The notes below the pieces were generated by a model, which was not told where the DNA came from, did not search any database, and saw nothing but the letters and a program-made list of their open reading frames with translations. A DNA stretch of 64,000 nucleotides, taken from Globisporangium splendens. Its lineage: Eukaryota; Oomycota; Peronosporomycetes; Pythiales; Pythiaceae. Position numbers and translations under genes: made by a program. The stretch covers positions 101,490 through 165,489 of the forward strand of contig VFIW01000084.1 of assembly GCA_006386115.1 (NCBI GenBank). Reading direction: 5' to 3'. Each line of letters begins with the position of its first letter. The first letter of the stretch is position 1. This document shows, in pieces, positions 42,640 through 53,517 of the stretch.

Positions 42640-44094
42640 TTACATCGTGTACATCTTGATCTTGAGGAAGAAGAGAGCGATGATGACACCCGCGAAACTC
42701 ATCACACCACCGATGAACACCGGCAACTTGTAGCCCATCGACGTCTCCACGAGCGCAGCGCCGATGATGAAGTTGAGCAACTGGCCGAAGCACTGCGCAG
42801 AGTTGAGCGCACCCACGTACATCCCAATCTCCACATCAGATCCGAACACGTGCACGACGATCGGCACCAAGAGCGCAAACACGATGGTCTGAGACATGGT
42901 GGTGAGCACGACGATGAGCACGTCGATCCCCACAACCTTGGTGAACGCCATGACCATGAGCAGTGACTGCGGGATCAGACTGACGATCAACACCCACTTG
43001 GCGCCAAACTTCTTGACGAGGAACGGGATCGCCCACGAGAACAAGTACCCGACGATGTTGAAGATGAGATCCGTGGATCCGCCAGCAACACTCACGCCGT
43101 GGTTGTAGTCGTCTTGCGCCTTGGTGCAGTCGTCGCCGCAAGCATCAGCACCGGTGGCCTCGCCGTTGTACACCTCAAAGCCGAAGAACTGACCCTTGTT
43201 GCCGTTGTACGCCGTGTAGCCGTACTCGACACAGAAGAAGACGACGCAGTAGGCGACGAGCGAGCCAGGGAGCGTCATGAGACCCTTGATGATGGAGCCG
43301 AACGCCACCTTGATCTGGTCCCACGCAGTGGTCTTGGCCACAGCGTCCTTGCTCAGAGGCGTCTCTTTCGCGGCGATGCACGAGATCGCCACAGTCACCA
43401 TCATGAACGCCGAGAGCATGGCCAAGAACCAGCCGAGCGTCTTGTGGGCCGCGCCGAAGATGTAGATGTAGCCTGCGACCATGATGGAGCCGAGCGTGGA
43501 CCAGCCCTGACCGATGGACGCGCCGAGCGTCTGACGGTCGCCAGCAAAGTCCGAGATCATCAAGAACGTGGGCGTCTGCACGACGTTCACGGTGATGTCC
43601 ATCCAGGCGTAGAAGAAGACGGTGAAGAAGGCAGTCCACGGACGGTGGGTCGGCTCGCCGTCCTTGCCTGAGCCGTAGTCGCCCAAGGCTTCACCGATCT
43701 GGCGCGTGAACCCCATGAGGATCCAGCAGATCACACTGGTGATGGAGGCGATGAAGAGGAACGGACGACGACGACCCCACGGGTTCGTGCTGCGATCACT
43801 GAACACGCCGACGGCAGGTCCAGCGATGATACCCGTGGCAGGTCCGATGACTTGCGTGAGCTGCACGGCGTACTTGGGGAGCATGGTGCCGAGGTATGGT
43901 CCGAGGGCGGCCCACTGAGCCGACCAGGTCATCTGGATGGCCATACGCGGCATGGCGATGAGCAGAAGCTGGATCACGGAGGCTCCCTGCTTGGGCTGTC
44001 TCTCATCGTCTTGGATCTCGCCGTCGACGACCTTGGGTGAGGCGTAGGCATCGTAGCCTGGGGTGGCGGCGGCTTCAATGTCTTTGCTGGCCAT
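42640..44094 (-). CDS. MFS sugar transporter, copy 6
   Basis: 484 residues (MASKDIEAAATPGYDAYASPK), loop motif SDRSTNPWGRRRPF, outer-loop pair ACGDDC. The protein is identical or nearly so to copies 7, 9 and 10, with GVIIALFFLKIKMYTM at the end as in 9 and 10. It forms a divergent pair with copy 7, with start codons 1.74 kb apart, so the two share a possible two-way regulatory region. Confidence 0.92.
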   Translation of the reverse strand: MASKDIEAAATPGYDAYASPKVVDGEIQDDERQPKQGASVIQLLLIAMPRMAIQMTWSAQWAALGPYLGTMLPKYAVQLTQVIGPATGIIAGPAVGVFSDRSTNPWGRRRPFLFIASITSVICWILMGFTRQIGEALGDYGSGKDGEPTHRPWTAFFTVFFYAWMDITVNVVQTPTFLMISDFAGDRQTLGASIGQGWSTLGSIMVAGYIYIFGAAHKTLGWFLAMLSAFMMVTVAISCIAAKETPLSKDAVAKTTAWDQIKVAFGSIIKGLMTLPGSLVAYCVVFFCVEYGYTAYNGNKGQFFGFEVYNGEATGADACGDDCTKAQDDYNHGVSVAGGSTDLIFNIVGYLFSWAIPFLVKKFGAKWVLIVSLIPQSLLMVMAFTKVVGIDVLIVVLTTMSQTIVFALLVPIVVHVFGSDVEIGMYVGALNSAQCFGQLLNFIIGAALVETSMGYKLPVFIGGVMSFAGVIIALFFLKIKMYTM

Positions 44095-44172
44095 GATGCG
44101 CGATGATACTTGGTCGCAGTGGAGTAGCTGGCGAGTTTGGTGACTTGGTTGACTGTCGATTGGGGACTCGAA

Positions 44173-44189
44173 GGCAAATTGGAAAGTGA
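44173..44189 (-). promoter_or_regulatory. Core promoter of transporter 6
   Basis: On the minus strand TCACTTTCCAATTTGCC, identical to that of copy 7, within the palindrome arm. Confidence 0.75.
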
Positions 44190-44458
44190 GCGTTTGTGAG
44201 AAGCTTGAGAATGAATCCAGACAGACGCAGCAGAGTCGACTCGAAGAGGGAAGGGAGTAAGACAGGACGCTGTGGCAATCTCTGATGGTGAGTGTGAAAG
44301 CATGGTTTGTTGAGGTATCTGCTAGGTAGGTCAGTCTCGGCTGTCCTAGGGTACTGTAGTGTACACCCGCAAGAGGGCCGGGTGGGTCGTAGAGAGATCA
44401 CTCTGCAGTCAATGGAGCGGTCATAAGCTGGGCACCGCGTTGGCCGCATCTGAGCGAC

Positions 44459-44521
44459 ACTGGTGTACCTAGCTGAAATTTTTGCAGTTGAAAGTGAGGG
44501 TTGAAGTTGACGAGATCGTTC
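44459..44521 (-). promoter_or_regulatory. Conserved upstream block of transporter 6
   Basis: In gene orientation it contains CAACTTCAACCCTCACTTTC followed by AAAATTTCAGCTAGGT, about 370-430 bases before the ATG. The same block occurs before copy 7 although the DNA between it and the arm differs. A related block precedes copies 9 and 10. A transcription-factor binding module is inferred. Confidence 0.45.
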
Positions 44522-45404
44522 GTCGGTCAGATGCATGTCTTTGATGAAGAGGTGGACATTCATTCCACTGACGAGTGTACTTTCGCGAAGCGCGTTGCTT
44601 TGTATGCTTGAGTTCAAAATTCGCAAGTCGAACAAGGGAGGGCTCGTGAATCTTGCAGGTTTGGTAAAAACATGGGCTCTTATGCGCAGATTAATCAAGC
44701 GGTATTTGCTTGGTGAAAATTGCCACTCCCCTCATTGGTCGTATCCGCGCACTTGATGGTGCGCTGAGTTCAGATAAGTGGATGCAAGCGAGCCACATCT
44801 CAGTTGAAGGAGGCGAGGGCAGCAACTGAGGTACAACTGCCGCAAAAAAAGATCGATCAGATAGTGTTTTCAATAGAAAGTGCCTTGGCAGGGAACTGCT
44901 TTCCTTTCTTTTAACCGGAGCTAATCTGTCTGTTTGTCGAATTGATCGTGGAAGTCACAATGCAAGTCATAACGACTCGTCCATCCATCCAAACCAGCGA
45001 CACGATCGCACGAGAGAGTGCGGACCACCGTCCACCACCATCGAATCTTCAAACTAACGCTATGGCTGGTCCAAACACAATTGCGAATTCTGTAGTTGCT
45101 TTAGCAACAAAGTCAAGAAGAACAAGTGGTCTGCTCAGTGAATGGCGAATGAAGTGCGCTTGAGACTGCACGTTGCTGGCACAGCAGAACGAAGAAAAGC
45201 TGAAATTTTGACCACAGTTGCAGCGTTTGCTGCACTTTCCCAAGACTGATGTAAATGTCAATTTTCTGACATAAAACAGTAAGTATACCCATCAACATTT
45301 ATACCAAGGATAAAATGTGTCACAATCTACTGATATAATATATAATAGTGACCGTTTCCCATCACAAGCCATTCTTCGACAACGCACTGTACGGTACTGT
45401 AACC

Positions 45405-45475
45405 GAAACGATCTTGTCAACTTCAACCCTCACTTTCAACGCCAAAATTTCAGCTAGGTACACCAACGTCGCTCG
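45405..45475 (+). promoter_or_regulatory. Conserved upstream block of transporter 7
   Basis: Contains CAACTTCAACCCTCACTTTC and CCAAAATTTCAGCTAGGT. Inverted match to 44459-44521, at a similar distance from the ATG (about 360-425 bases). Confidence 0.45.
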
Positions 45476-45735
45476 ATGGGCACCACACCACCTTTGTCTA
45501 CAGGTTACTCCGTCACCTTGCGTGTCCAGGTAACAGCTGTAGCAGACACTCGGAAGCGCACGAAGTTGTTCTGCTCTTTTCCTTCAATTGCTGCCATACC
45601 TAGCAGATACCTCAACAAACCATGCTTTCACACTCACCATCAGAGATTGCCACAGCGTCCTGTCTTACTCCCTTCCCTCTTCGAGTCGACTCTGCTGCGT
45701 CTGTCTGGATTCATTCTCAAGCTTCTCACAAACGC

Positions 45736-45752
45736 TCACTTTCCAATTTGCC
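45736..45752 (+). promoter_or_regulatory. Core promoter of transporter 7
   Basis: TCACTTTCCAATTTGCC, 79-95 bases upstream of the ATG at 45831. Confidence 0.75.
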
Positions 45753-45830
45753 TTCGAGTCCCCAATCGACAGTCAACCAAGTCACCAAACTCGCCAGCTA
45801 CTCCACTGCGACCAAGTATCATCGCGCATC

Positions 45831-47285
45831 ATGGCCAGCAAAGACATTGAAGCCGCCGCCACCCCAGGCTACGATGCCTACGCCTCACCCAAGGTCGTCG
45901 ACGGCGAGATCCAAGACGATGAGAGACAGCCCAAGCAGGGAGCCTCCGTGATCCAGCTTCTGCTCATCGCCATGCCGCGTATGGCCATCCAGATGACCTG
46001 GTCGGCTCAGTGGGCCGCCCTCGGACCATACCTCGGCACCATGCTCCCCAAGTACGCCGTGCAGCTCACGCAAGTCATCGGACCTGCCACGGGTATCATC
46101 GCTGGACCTGCCGTCGGCGTGTTCAGTGATCGCAGCACGAACCCGTGGGGTCGTCGTCGTCCGTTCCTCTTCATCGCCTCCATCACCAGTGTGATCTGCT
46201 GGATCCTCATGGGGTTCACGCGCCAGATCGGTGAAGCCTTGGGCGACTACGGCTCAGGCAAGGACGGCGAGCCGACCCACCGTCCGTGGACTGCCTTCTT
46301 CACCGTCTTCTTCTACGCCTGGATGGACATCACCGTGAACGTCGTGCAGACGCCCACGTTCTTGATGATCTCGGACTTTGCTGGCGACCGTCAGACGCTC
46401 GGCGCGTCCATCGGTCAGGGCTGGTCCACGCTCGGCTCCATCATGGTCGCAGGCTACATCTACATCTTCGGCGCGGCCCACAAGACGCTCGGCTGGTTCT
46501 TGGCCATGCTCTCGGCGTTCATGATGGTGACTGTGGCGATCTCGTGCATCGCCGCGAAAGAGACGCCTCTGAGCAAGGACGCTGTGGCCAAGACCACTGC
46601 GTGGGACCAGATCAAGGTGGCGTTCGGCTCCATCATCAAGGGTCTCATGACGCTCCCTGGCTCGCTCGTCGCCTACTGCGTCGTCTTCTTCTGTGTCGAG
46701 TACGGCTACACGGCGTACAACGGCAACAAGGGTCAGTTCTTCGGCTTTGAGGTGTACAACGGCGAGGCCACCGGTGCTGATGCTTGCGGCGACGACTGCA
46801 CCAAGGCGCAAGACGACTACAACCACGGCGTGAGTGTTGCTGGCGGATCCACGGATCTCATCTTCAACATCGTCGGGTACTTGTTCTCGTGGGCGATCCC
46901 GTTCCTCGTCAAGAAGTTTGGCGCCAAGTGGGTGTTGATCGTCAGTCTGATCCCGCAGTCACTGCTCATGGTCATGGCGTTCACCAAGGTTGTGGGGATC
47001 GACGTGCTCATCGTCGTGCTCACCACCATGTCTCAGACCATCGTGTTTGCGCTCTTGGTGCCGATCGTCGTGCACGTGTTCGGATCTGATGTGGAGATTG
47101 GGATGTACGTGGGTGCGCTCAACTCTGCGCAGTGCTTCGGTCAGCTGCTCAACTTCATCATCGGCGCTGCGCTCGTGGAGACGTCGATGGGCTACAAGTT
47201 GCCAGTGTTCATCGGTGGTGTGATGAGTTTCGCTGGCGTTGTCATCGCCCTCCTGTTCCTCAAGATCAAGATGTACACGATGTGA
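45831..47285 (+). CDS. MFS sugar transporter, copy 7
   Basis: 484 residues from the ATG at 45831. The frame is open upstream to 45588, but that lies before the initiator. It differs from copy 6 only near the C-terminus (GVVIALLFLKIKMYTM) and ends with TGA where copies 6, 9 and 10 have TAA. The GTT-GTC codons there are shared with dead copy 8, which suggests that 7 and 8 exchanged sequence or share a closer origin. Confidence 0.92.
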   Translation: MASKDIEAAATPGYDAYASPKVVDGEIQDDERQPKQGASVIQLLLIAMPRMAIQMTWSAQWAALGPYLGTMLPKYAVQLTQVIGPATGIIAGPAVGVFSDRSTNPWGRRRPFLFIASITSVICWILMGFTRQIGEALGDYGSGKDGEPTHRPWTAFFTVFFYAWMDITVNVVQTPTFLMISDFAGDRQTLGASIGQGWSTLGSIMVAGYIYIFGAAHKTLGWFLAMLSAFMMVTVAISCIAAKETPLSKDAVAKTTAWDQIKVAFGSIIKGLMTLPGSLVAYCVVFFCVEYGYTAYNGNKGQFFGFEVYNGEATGADACGDDCTKAQDDYNHGVSVAGGSTDLIFNIVGYLFSWAIPFLVKKFGAKWVLIVSLIPQSLLMVMAFTKVVGIDVLIVVLTTMSQTIVFALLVPIVVHVFGSDVEIGMYVGALNSAQCFGQLLNFIIGAALVETSMGYKLPVFIGGVMSFAGVVIALLFLKIKMYTM

Positions 47286-47288
47286 GCC

Positions 47289-48077
47289 AGGTAGGAGTCC
47301 AGACTTGTTTTCGTGCGTGTGTTTGAAGTTGAGCTGGATGAGCTGCGTTTCGACAGGCTGTTGTCACTGTCTCAATTTGTTTGTTTAAGGCTTCAGTATG
47401 CAATTAAAAACCTACGCAAACACTTGATTCGAATCGACAACGTTGTTTCATTCTTACAAGCGATCAGGTGATTTGGTACGTCGGTCCATGAAGTCGTCAT
47501 GAGGTTTCAAATGAATGCGAGGGACCCACTCTACTGCATGCACTACAATGTACACAAACGCCTGTGATGTGTGAAACTGTCCACTGAGGTGCGCTCGAGT
47601 TTGGTTGTGCTACGTTAATATGGAGATGCGTGCCACTGCTTGAGGAGGGGTACTGACATGCCTGGCTGGTCGAAGAACCGATTAATGTTATATGGGACTT
47701 GGTGGAGCAGACTGACAAGATCATACCTGAGGTCAGTGAAGTGCTTCTGGAAAGGTTTGTTAAATTTGTTGTCAGCGACAAGTTGTGGAGCCGTTGTGCT
47801 GTAGTAAGGAAATGGGTTACTAGTGTACCATACACAGTTGGACACCTTCGGTGTGCGCAAAAAGAGCTCTCTAGCCACGAGATCGGTGGAGCTGGGCATA
47901 AGCGGTGCCATTCACAGTGGTTGGAGCAGGGTGTTGGCATTGTGTAGGTGCCGTTCAGAGGAGAAATGGCGTCGATTAATATGAGTCCAAACCAATACGC
48001 CAAGACAGCAAAGCAAAAGTGAGGGTGTTGCATTTCAGATTAGCCCAAGAGCTACTGTCGACCACATTTCGTGAACG
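47289..48077. other. Intergenic between copies 7 and 8, no gene seen
   Basis: About 790 bases between convergent transporter genes. No homology to the 3' flanks of the other copies was seen. Confidence 0.5.
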
Positions 48078-49316
48078 TCAACCCAAACAGAAACGAAACA
48101 AGAAGAAACATGTACAAACCCAGTCTCGACCGAACACGCTATTCATCATGTACATCTTGATCTTGAGGAAGAAGAGAGCGATGACAACGCCAGCGAAACT
48201 CATCACACCACCGATGAACACTGGCAACTTGTAGCCCATCGACGTCTCCACGAGCGCAGCGCCGATGATGAAGTTGAGCAGCTGACCGAAGCACTGCGCA
48301 GAGTTGAGCGCACCCACGTACATCCCAATCTCCACATCAGATCCGAACACGTGCACGACGATCGGCACCAAGAGCGCAAACACGATGGTCTGAGACATGG
48401 TGGTGAGCACGACGATGAGCACGTCGATCCCCACAACCTTGGTGAACGCCATGACCATGAGCAGTGACTGCGGGATCAGACTGACGATCAACACCCACTT
48501 GGCGCCAAACTTCTTGACGAGGAACGGGATCGCCCACGAGAACAAGTACCCGACGATGTTGAAGATGAGATCCGTGGATCCGCCAGCAACACTCACGCCG
48601 TGGTTGTAGTCGTCTTGCGCCTTGGTGCAGTCGTCGCCGCAAGCATCAGCACCGGTGGCCTCGCCGTTGTACACCTCAAAGCCGAAGAACTGACCCTTGT
48701 TGCCGTTGTACGCCGTGTAGCCGTACTCGACACAGAAGAAGACGACGCAGTAGGCGACGAGCGAGCCAGGGAGCGTCATGAGACCCTTGATGATGGAGCC
48801 GAACGCCACCTTGATCTGGTCCCACGCAGTGGTCTTGGCCACAGCGTCCTTGCTCAGAGGCGTCTCTTTCGCGGCGATGCACGAGATCGCCACAGTCACC
48901 ATCATGAACGCCGAGAGCATGGCCAAGAACCAGCCGAGCGTCTTGTGGGCCGCGCCGAAGATGTAGATGTAGCCTGCGACCATGATGGAGCCGAGCGTGG
49001 ACCAGCCCTGACCGATGGACGCGCCGAGCGTCTGACGGTCGCCAGCAAAGTCCGAGATCATCAAGAACGTGGGCGTCTGCACGACGTTCACGGTGATGTC
49101 CATCCAGGCGTAGAAGAAGACGGTGAAGAAGGCAGTCCACGGACGGTGGGTCGGCTCGCCGTCCTTGCCTGAGCCGTAGTCGCCCAAGGCTTCACCGATC
49201 TGGCGCGTGAACCCCATGAGGATCCAGCAGATCACACTGGTGATGGAGGCGATGAATAAGTGTGAGTTGAGAGCTATCCTCCCTAGTTGATGTGCCCGTC
49301 CTCGATTGGAACTCAC
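48078..49316 (-). pseudogene. MFS sugar transporter pseudogene, copy 8 (both ends lost)
   Basis: Homology to copies 6, 7, 9 and 10 covers 48144-49256 only, about 371 codons. The first about 126 codons, including the first three membrane segments and the GRRRP motif, are replaced by unrelated sequence. At the other end the stop codon is gone and the frame runs 22 codons further to 48078. The remaining coding DNA is near-identical to the intact copies, so truncation is recent or the fragment is still being converted. No promoter of the family type is present at the new 5' end. Confidence 0.9.
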
Positions 49317-51366
49317 GACGGCCTTCGTACACTAACTTGAGCAAAGGCAGGCATACTTTACAGTGAGGTGAAACAGCGAGGCGACCCAAATTTCGCAAAG
49401 ACAAACACAGGAAGTGCGGTGCTGAAGTGAAGCACGCATGCGGCGAAGTCAGGCAGTACAGGGTTTGTTTGAACCCGACTAGATCTTCGGCTGGCAGCGC
49501 TTGACGCACTGAACCGATTCCCCCACTGGCATCACGATTGACGTGGATATCAAGAGTGCTCTGCACTGCAGCCGTTGGCGTGAATATTGTGTATGTGTTC
49601 GCACAGGTATCGATGTTCAGCTTTCAGAAACCGTCACATGTACTTTTACAGTACATTGGCGACATATGTCATCTCACAATTCCGAGTTGATTGACGTTTG
49701 CAATGATTTGAGCGAGAAAGAGACAGGACCAGTCAAGGTGGTCTCTTCAACAACGACGACGCTGTCTGAACAGTATCCTTCGTATTTGTGAAGAGAACGG
49801 ATCCGAGTCAGAGTGTACACAACTGTTGCAATTGGCAACAGACACCGCCCCACAGTTGAGGTCCTTCAAAATATGTCAGTACTGCACAAACGGTCATCGT
49901 CATCTCCTCAGCATCTAGTTGTTTCTCGAGATACGCTTGCCAACGTCACAGACACGCGCCGGAAGATCTGCTTGTCAGGGTAGCATTATATGTCTTTGTC
50001 AACGCTGCGACTGGGAGATCCGAGTGCCTAAGATGTCACGTATGTCGAAGCACGCAAGTACACTCAAGCGAAGAAACTAAGGTAAAGGTAGGTCACAACT
50101 CAGTGACTTCGAGGGACAGCGAGAGGGTGACTGAAGATGTGCTCAGTTTGTCGTGCTCGTAGCAGAAATGCGTCACTCACGATATTAAGTTAACACTGGC
50201 AACCTCGCACAAACTTAACAGAATGCTGTCACATTTTCGTATTCTCACATTCGCACCGCATGAATTGTAGAGATGAAAAAAGTGTGCGGGTTTCTTGTCC
50301 TAAGCAAAAGCGATTAGAATTTGCAAGTTGTGGGAGTCTTTTTCCGGCGTCCACCCAGAAACAGAGACGGGACCATGCCTGTCACAAAGTGTCCCACTCT
50401 TGCGAGGGTCCATTTAACTTCAACAGCATGTCCTGCTTGTGTGCATGCGCTGACCTCAATTCAAGATCCTCTCTTTGAGACACATGGCAGGTACTGTTGC
50501 ACATACAGGAAAAGCAAACCTGTGCGAAAATGTGGATCATCCAACGCGGCAAGAAAATAATACTCGAGAAGATTTCACACTTTACCGTAGTAAAAGCCAT
50601 GCTTTGCTCTGTCAGCGCAAATGTTACCAATGAACGATATCTGCCGTGAAAGTTCGTCTCATTGCCATTGGAGGCTTTCGAGTGCCAATACTGCTATCTG
50701 GTGTTTTGAAAGCAGGAGGGGGGCGAAATGGGATTGTGTGTGTTTGTTCAGTCCCGACGTACGTGGCTGCAACATGGGGAGCCACAAATTTCAGTGTTGC
50801 TCCACCCCTATCGGAGCCAGATCCAATAGTTTCACTGTACAGCGTACTTGCACTTCAAAGGCGTGTATCATATATTTGTGCTCAGAACTGCCAAGATCCA
50901 TCGAGGTTTGGCGCTGTTGCAATATCTTTGGCGTTTCGTTCAGCTGTACGCACAGCACCTGTGCTGGATACACCGTGGTACGGGGAGCGTCAATGCAGTG
51001 GGAATATTTCGATTATGACTGGTTCTGTCGATTCTGTCACTTCATCAGTTCAAAATTCGACTCTGATAAAATGTGTCACAAATGTACTGATATAGAAATA
51101 GTGCTATTCTCTGGGGCAGTGTTTGTGCAGAGAAAGTTTCGGCCAACAGCGACTTATTCCCTTCGACCTCAACTCTAGCTTTGGTTGATCATCTACGAGT
51201 ACTCACGCATGAGTAATTCACTGCTGATGAAGAGGACATTGTACTGTATTGCATGCTCAAGTTCGAGATGCAAGTATAGGTTTTAACACTTGACACACTC
51301 GCAAAAACCAAGTATTCTCGAATAACCAACATCCTATGCGGTGGCTCACGTTTCGTATTATTTTTC
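49317..51366. other. Intergenic, no gene seen
   Basis: About 2.05 kb between dead copy 8 and palindrome 3. The ORFs near 50620-51180 overlap each other in two frames and lack recognisable content. A short segment at 51062-51105 resembles 45310-45350 in the spacer of palindrome 2. Confidence 0.5.
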
Positions 51367-51596
51367 AGGCGTTCCAAGTAATCGTGAATCATAAAAGTGA
51401 AAGTGAAAAAGCCACATGTACTGAATTTAAAGAGTAGGGATCCTACTGGCCACTTCCTGCACAACAAACGTCCACCTTGAGTGGACAAAAAAGAAACTGC
51501 GTACAAATGTCCTCCTTCTCCCCCTAGACAGGCACCGTCTATGCACGCTCGGACATGCAAAACAAAGCATGAGCTTACTTCACGGAAACGTTGTGC

Positions 51597-53051
51597 TTAC
51601 ATCGTGTACATCTTGATCTTGAGGAAGAAGAGAGCGATGATGACGCCAGCGAAACTCATCACACCACCGATGAACACTGGCAACTTGTAGCCCATCGACG
51701 TCTCCACGAGCGCAGCGCCGATGATGAAGTTGAGCAGCTGACCGAAGCACTGCGCAGAGTTGAGCGCACCCACGTACATCCCAATCTCCACATCAGATCC
51801 GAACACGTGCACGACGATCGGCACCAAGAGCGCAAACACGATGGTCTGAGACATGGTGGTGAGCACGACGATGAGCACGTCGATCCCCACAACCTTGGTG
51901 AACGCCATGACCATGAGCAGTGACTGCGGGATCAGACTGACGATCAACACCCACTTGGCGCCAAACTTCTTGACGAGGAACGGGATCGCCCACGAGAACA
52001 AGTACCCGACGATGTTGAAGATGAGATCCGTGGATCCGCCAGCAACACTCACGCCGTGGTTGTAGTCGTCTTGCGCCTTGGTGCAGTCGTCGCCGCAAGC
52101 ATCAGCACCGGTGGCCTCGCCGTTGTACACCTCAAAGCCGAAGAACTGACCCTTGTTGCCGTTGTACGCCGTGTAGCCGTACTCGACACAGAAGAAGACG
52201 ACGCAGTAGGCGACGAGCGAGCCAGGGAGCGTCATGAGACCCTTGATGATGGAGCCGAACGCCACCTTGATCTGGTCCCACGCAGTGGTCTTGGCCACAG
52301 CGTCCTTGCTCAGAGGCGTCTCTTTCGCGGCGATGCACGAGATCGCCACAGTCACCATCATGAACGCCGAGAGCATGGCCAAGAACCAGCCGAGCGTCTT
52401 GTGGGCCGCGCCGAAGATGTAGATGTAGCCTGCGACCATGATGGAGCCGAGCGTGGACCAGCCCTGACCGATGGACGCGCCGAGCGTCTGACGGTCGCCA
52501 GCAAAGTCCGAGATCATCAAGAACGTGGGCGTCTGCACGACGTTCACGGTGATGTCCATCCAGGCGTAGAAGAAGACGGTGAAGAAGGCAGTCCACGGAC
52601 GGTGGGTCGGCTCGCCGTCCTTGCCTGAGCCGTAGTCGCCCAAGGCTTCACCGATCTGGCGCGTGAACCCCATGAGGATCCAGCAGATCACACTGGTGAT
52701 GGAGGCGATGAAGAGGAACGGACGACGACGACCCCACGGGTTCGTGCTGCGATCACTGAACACGCCGACGGCAGGTCCAGCGATGATACCCGTGGCAGGT
52801 CCGATGACTTGCGTGAGCTGCACGGCGTACTTGGGGAGCATGGTGCCGAGGTATGGTCCGAGGGCGGCCCACTGAGCCGACCAGGTCATCTGGATGGCCA
52901 TACGCGGCATGGCGATGAGCAGAAGCTGGATCACGGAGGCTCCCTGCTTGGGCTGTCTCTCATCGTCTTGGATCTCGCCGTCGACGACCTTGGGTGAGGC
53001 GTAGGCATCGTAGCCTGGGGTGGCGGCGGCTTCAATGTCTTTGCTGGCCAT
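51597..53051 (-). CDS. MFS sugar transporter, copy 9
   Basis: 484 residues, protein identical to copy 10 by eye, with only a few silent differences (for example at the positions matching 55770, 55803 and 55915). It forms a divergent pair with copy 10, start codons 2.3 kb apart. Compared with copies 6 and 7 the coding DNA is almost the same from ATG to the last codons, but leader, promoter and 3' flank are unrelated. Confidence 0.92.
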   Translation of the reverse strand: MASKDIEAAATPGYDAYASPKVVDGEIQDDERQPKQGASVIQLLLIAMPRMAIQMTWSAQWAALGPYLGTMLPKYAVQLTQVIGPATGIIAGPAVGVFSDRSTNPWGRRRPFLFIASITSVICWILMGFTRQIGEALGDYGSGKDGEPTHRPWTAFFTVFFYAWMDITVNVVQTPTFLMISDFAGDRQTLGASIGQGWSTLGSIMVAGYIYIFGAAHKTLGWFLAMLSAFMMVTVAISCIAAKETPLSKDAVAKTTAWDQIKVAFGSIIKGLMTLPGSLVAYCVVFFCVEYGYTAYNGNKGQFFGFEVYNGEATGADACGDDCTKAQDDYNHGVSVAGGSTDLIFNIVGYLFSWAIPFLVKKFGAKWVLIVSLIPQSLLMVMAFTKVVGIDVLIVVLTTMSQTIVFALLVPIVVHVFGSDVEIGMYVGALNSAQCFGQLLNFIIGAALVETSMGYKLPVFIGGVMSFAGVIIALFFLKIKMYTM

Positions 53052-53117
53052 GTCTTCTGGTGTCGGTGCAAGAGCTGCTTGGACGACGGTGACTTTGTAG
53101 CTGAGTGCGAAGACGAG

Positions 53118-53134
53118 TGCAAATTGTAAAGTGA
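53118..53134 (-). promoter_or_regulatory. Core promoter of transporter 9
   Basis: On the minus strand TCACTTTACAATTTGCA, identical to that of copy 10, 67-83 bases before the ATG. Confidence 0.72.
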
Positions 53135-53449
53135 GGCCGAGTGTGAGAGCAGTGGTGGTTCATGTCTGTGAGAGGAGCGGAGTGATGCGAAGCCAAAGAA
53201 AGAGTCAAGGGGGTCAGCCACTGTCGTTCTGGTGACAGGTGAAACTGAAGAAACACTCGCTGCGAAGCACCGCCATACAGTACTGTCGTGTTTTCGGAAG
53301 CGAATGTGCGTGCTTGATGTGGTAGAGAGAGAGAACAACGGTCGAGCTGTCAAGGCGTTGTGCGTTGTGAGTGACTGGCGGTCGGACACGCCTCAAGACA
53401 GACAGCGGGACAACGACACGGTCCTGTTGTCCTTGTCGGGCACGCACCT

Positions 53450-53510
53450 CATCTGAAATTTTGAGCGATGCCAAGGTGGTTGAAGTTGTCGGAGTTCACT
53501 TTTGCCGGTC
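53450..53510 (-). promoter_or_regulatory. Upstream block of transporter 9
   Basis: In gene orientation CGACAACTTCAACCACC, then CTCAAAATTTCAGATGAGG, about 400-455 bases upstream. It resembles the block before copies 6 and 7 in both halves and in distance, although the rest of the region is unlike. Confidence 0.4.
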
Positions 53511-53517
53511 AGTTGCA

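Larger units (their letters stand above)
42637..44327 (-). repeat. Palindrome 2, left arm
   Basis: 1,691 bases, inverted copy of 45598-47288. The outer edge lies only three bases beyond the stop codon of copy 6. The inner edge lies 233 bases upstream of its ATG. Confidence 0.9.
44328..45597. other. Spacer of palindrome 2: shared upstream region of copies 6 and 7
   Basis: 1,270 bases, mostly unique and without a gene. It contains two inverted copies of a short block (44459-44521 and 45405-45475) described separately. Confidence 0.6.
45598..47288 (+). repeat. Palindrome 2, right arm
   Basis: 1,691 bases, inverted copy of 42637-44327, covering the proximal promoter, leader and coding region of copy 7. 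Confidence 0.9.
51367..53517 (-). repeat. Palindrome 3, left arm
   Basis: 2,151 bases, exactly the same length as its inverted copy at 54877-57027. It covers 3' flank, gene, leader, promoter and upstream block of copy 9. Confidence 0.93.

Noticed and set aside
45588..45830. An 81-codon N-terminal extension of transporter 7
   Set aside because: It overlaps the core promoter and is non-homologous to copies 9 and 10, which start at the equivalent of 45831.
50621..51178. Two overlapping ORFs of 150-185 codons as possible effector genes
   Set aside because: They occupy different frames of the same DNA, lack a signal peptide, RXLR or LFLAK motif, and have no promoter match.
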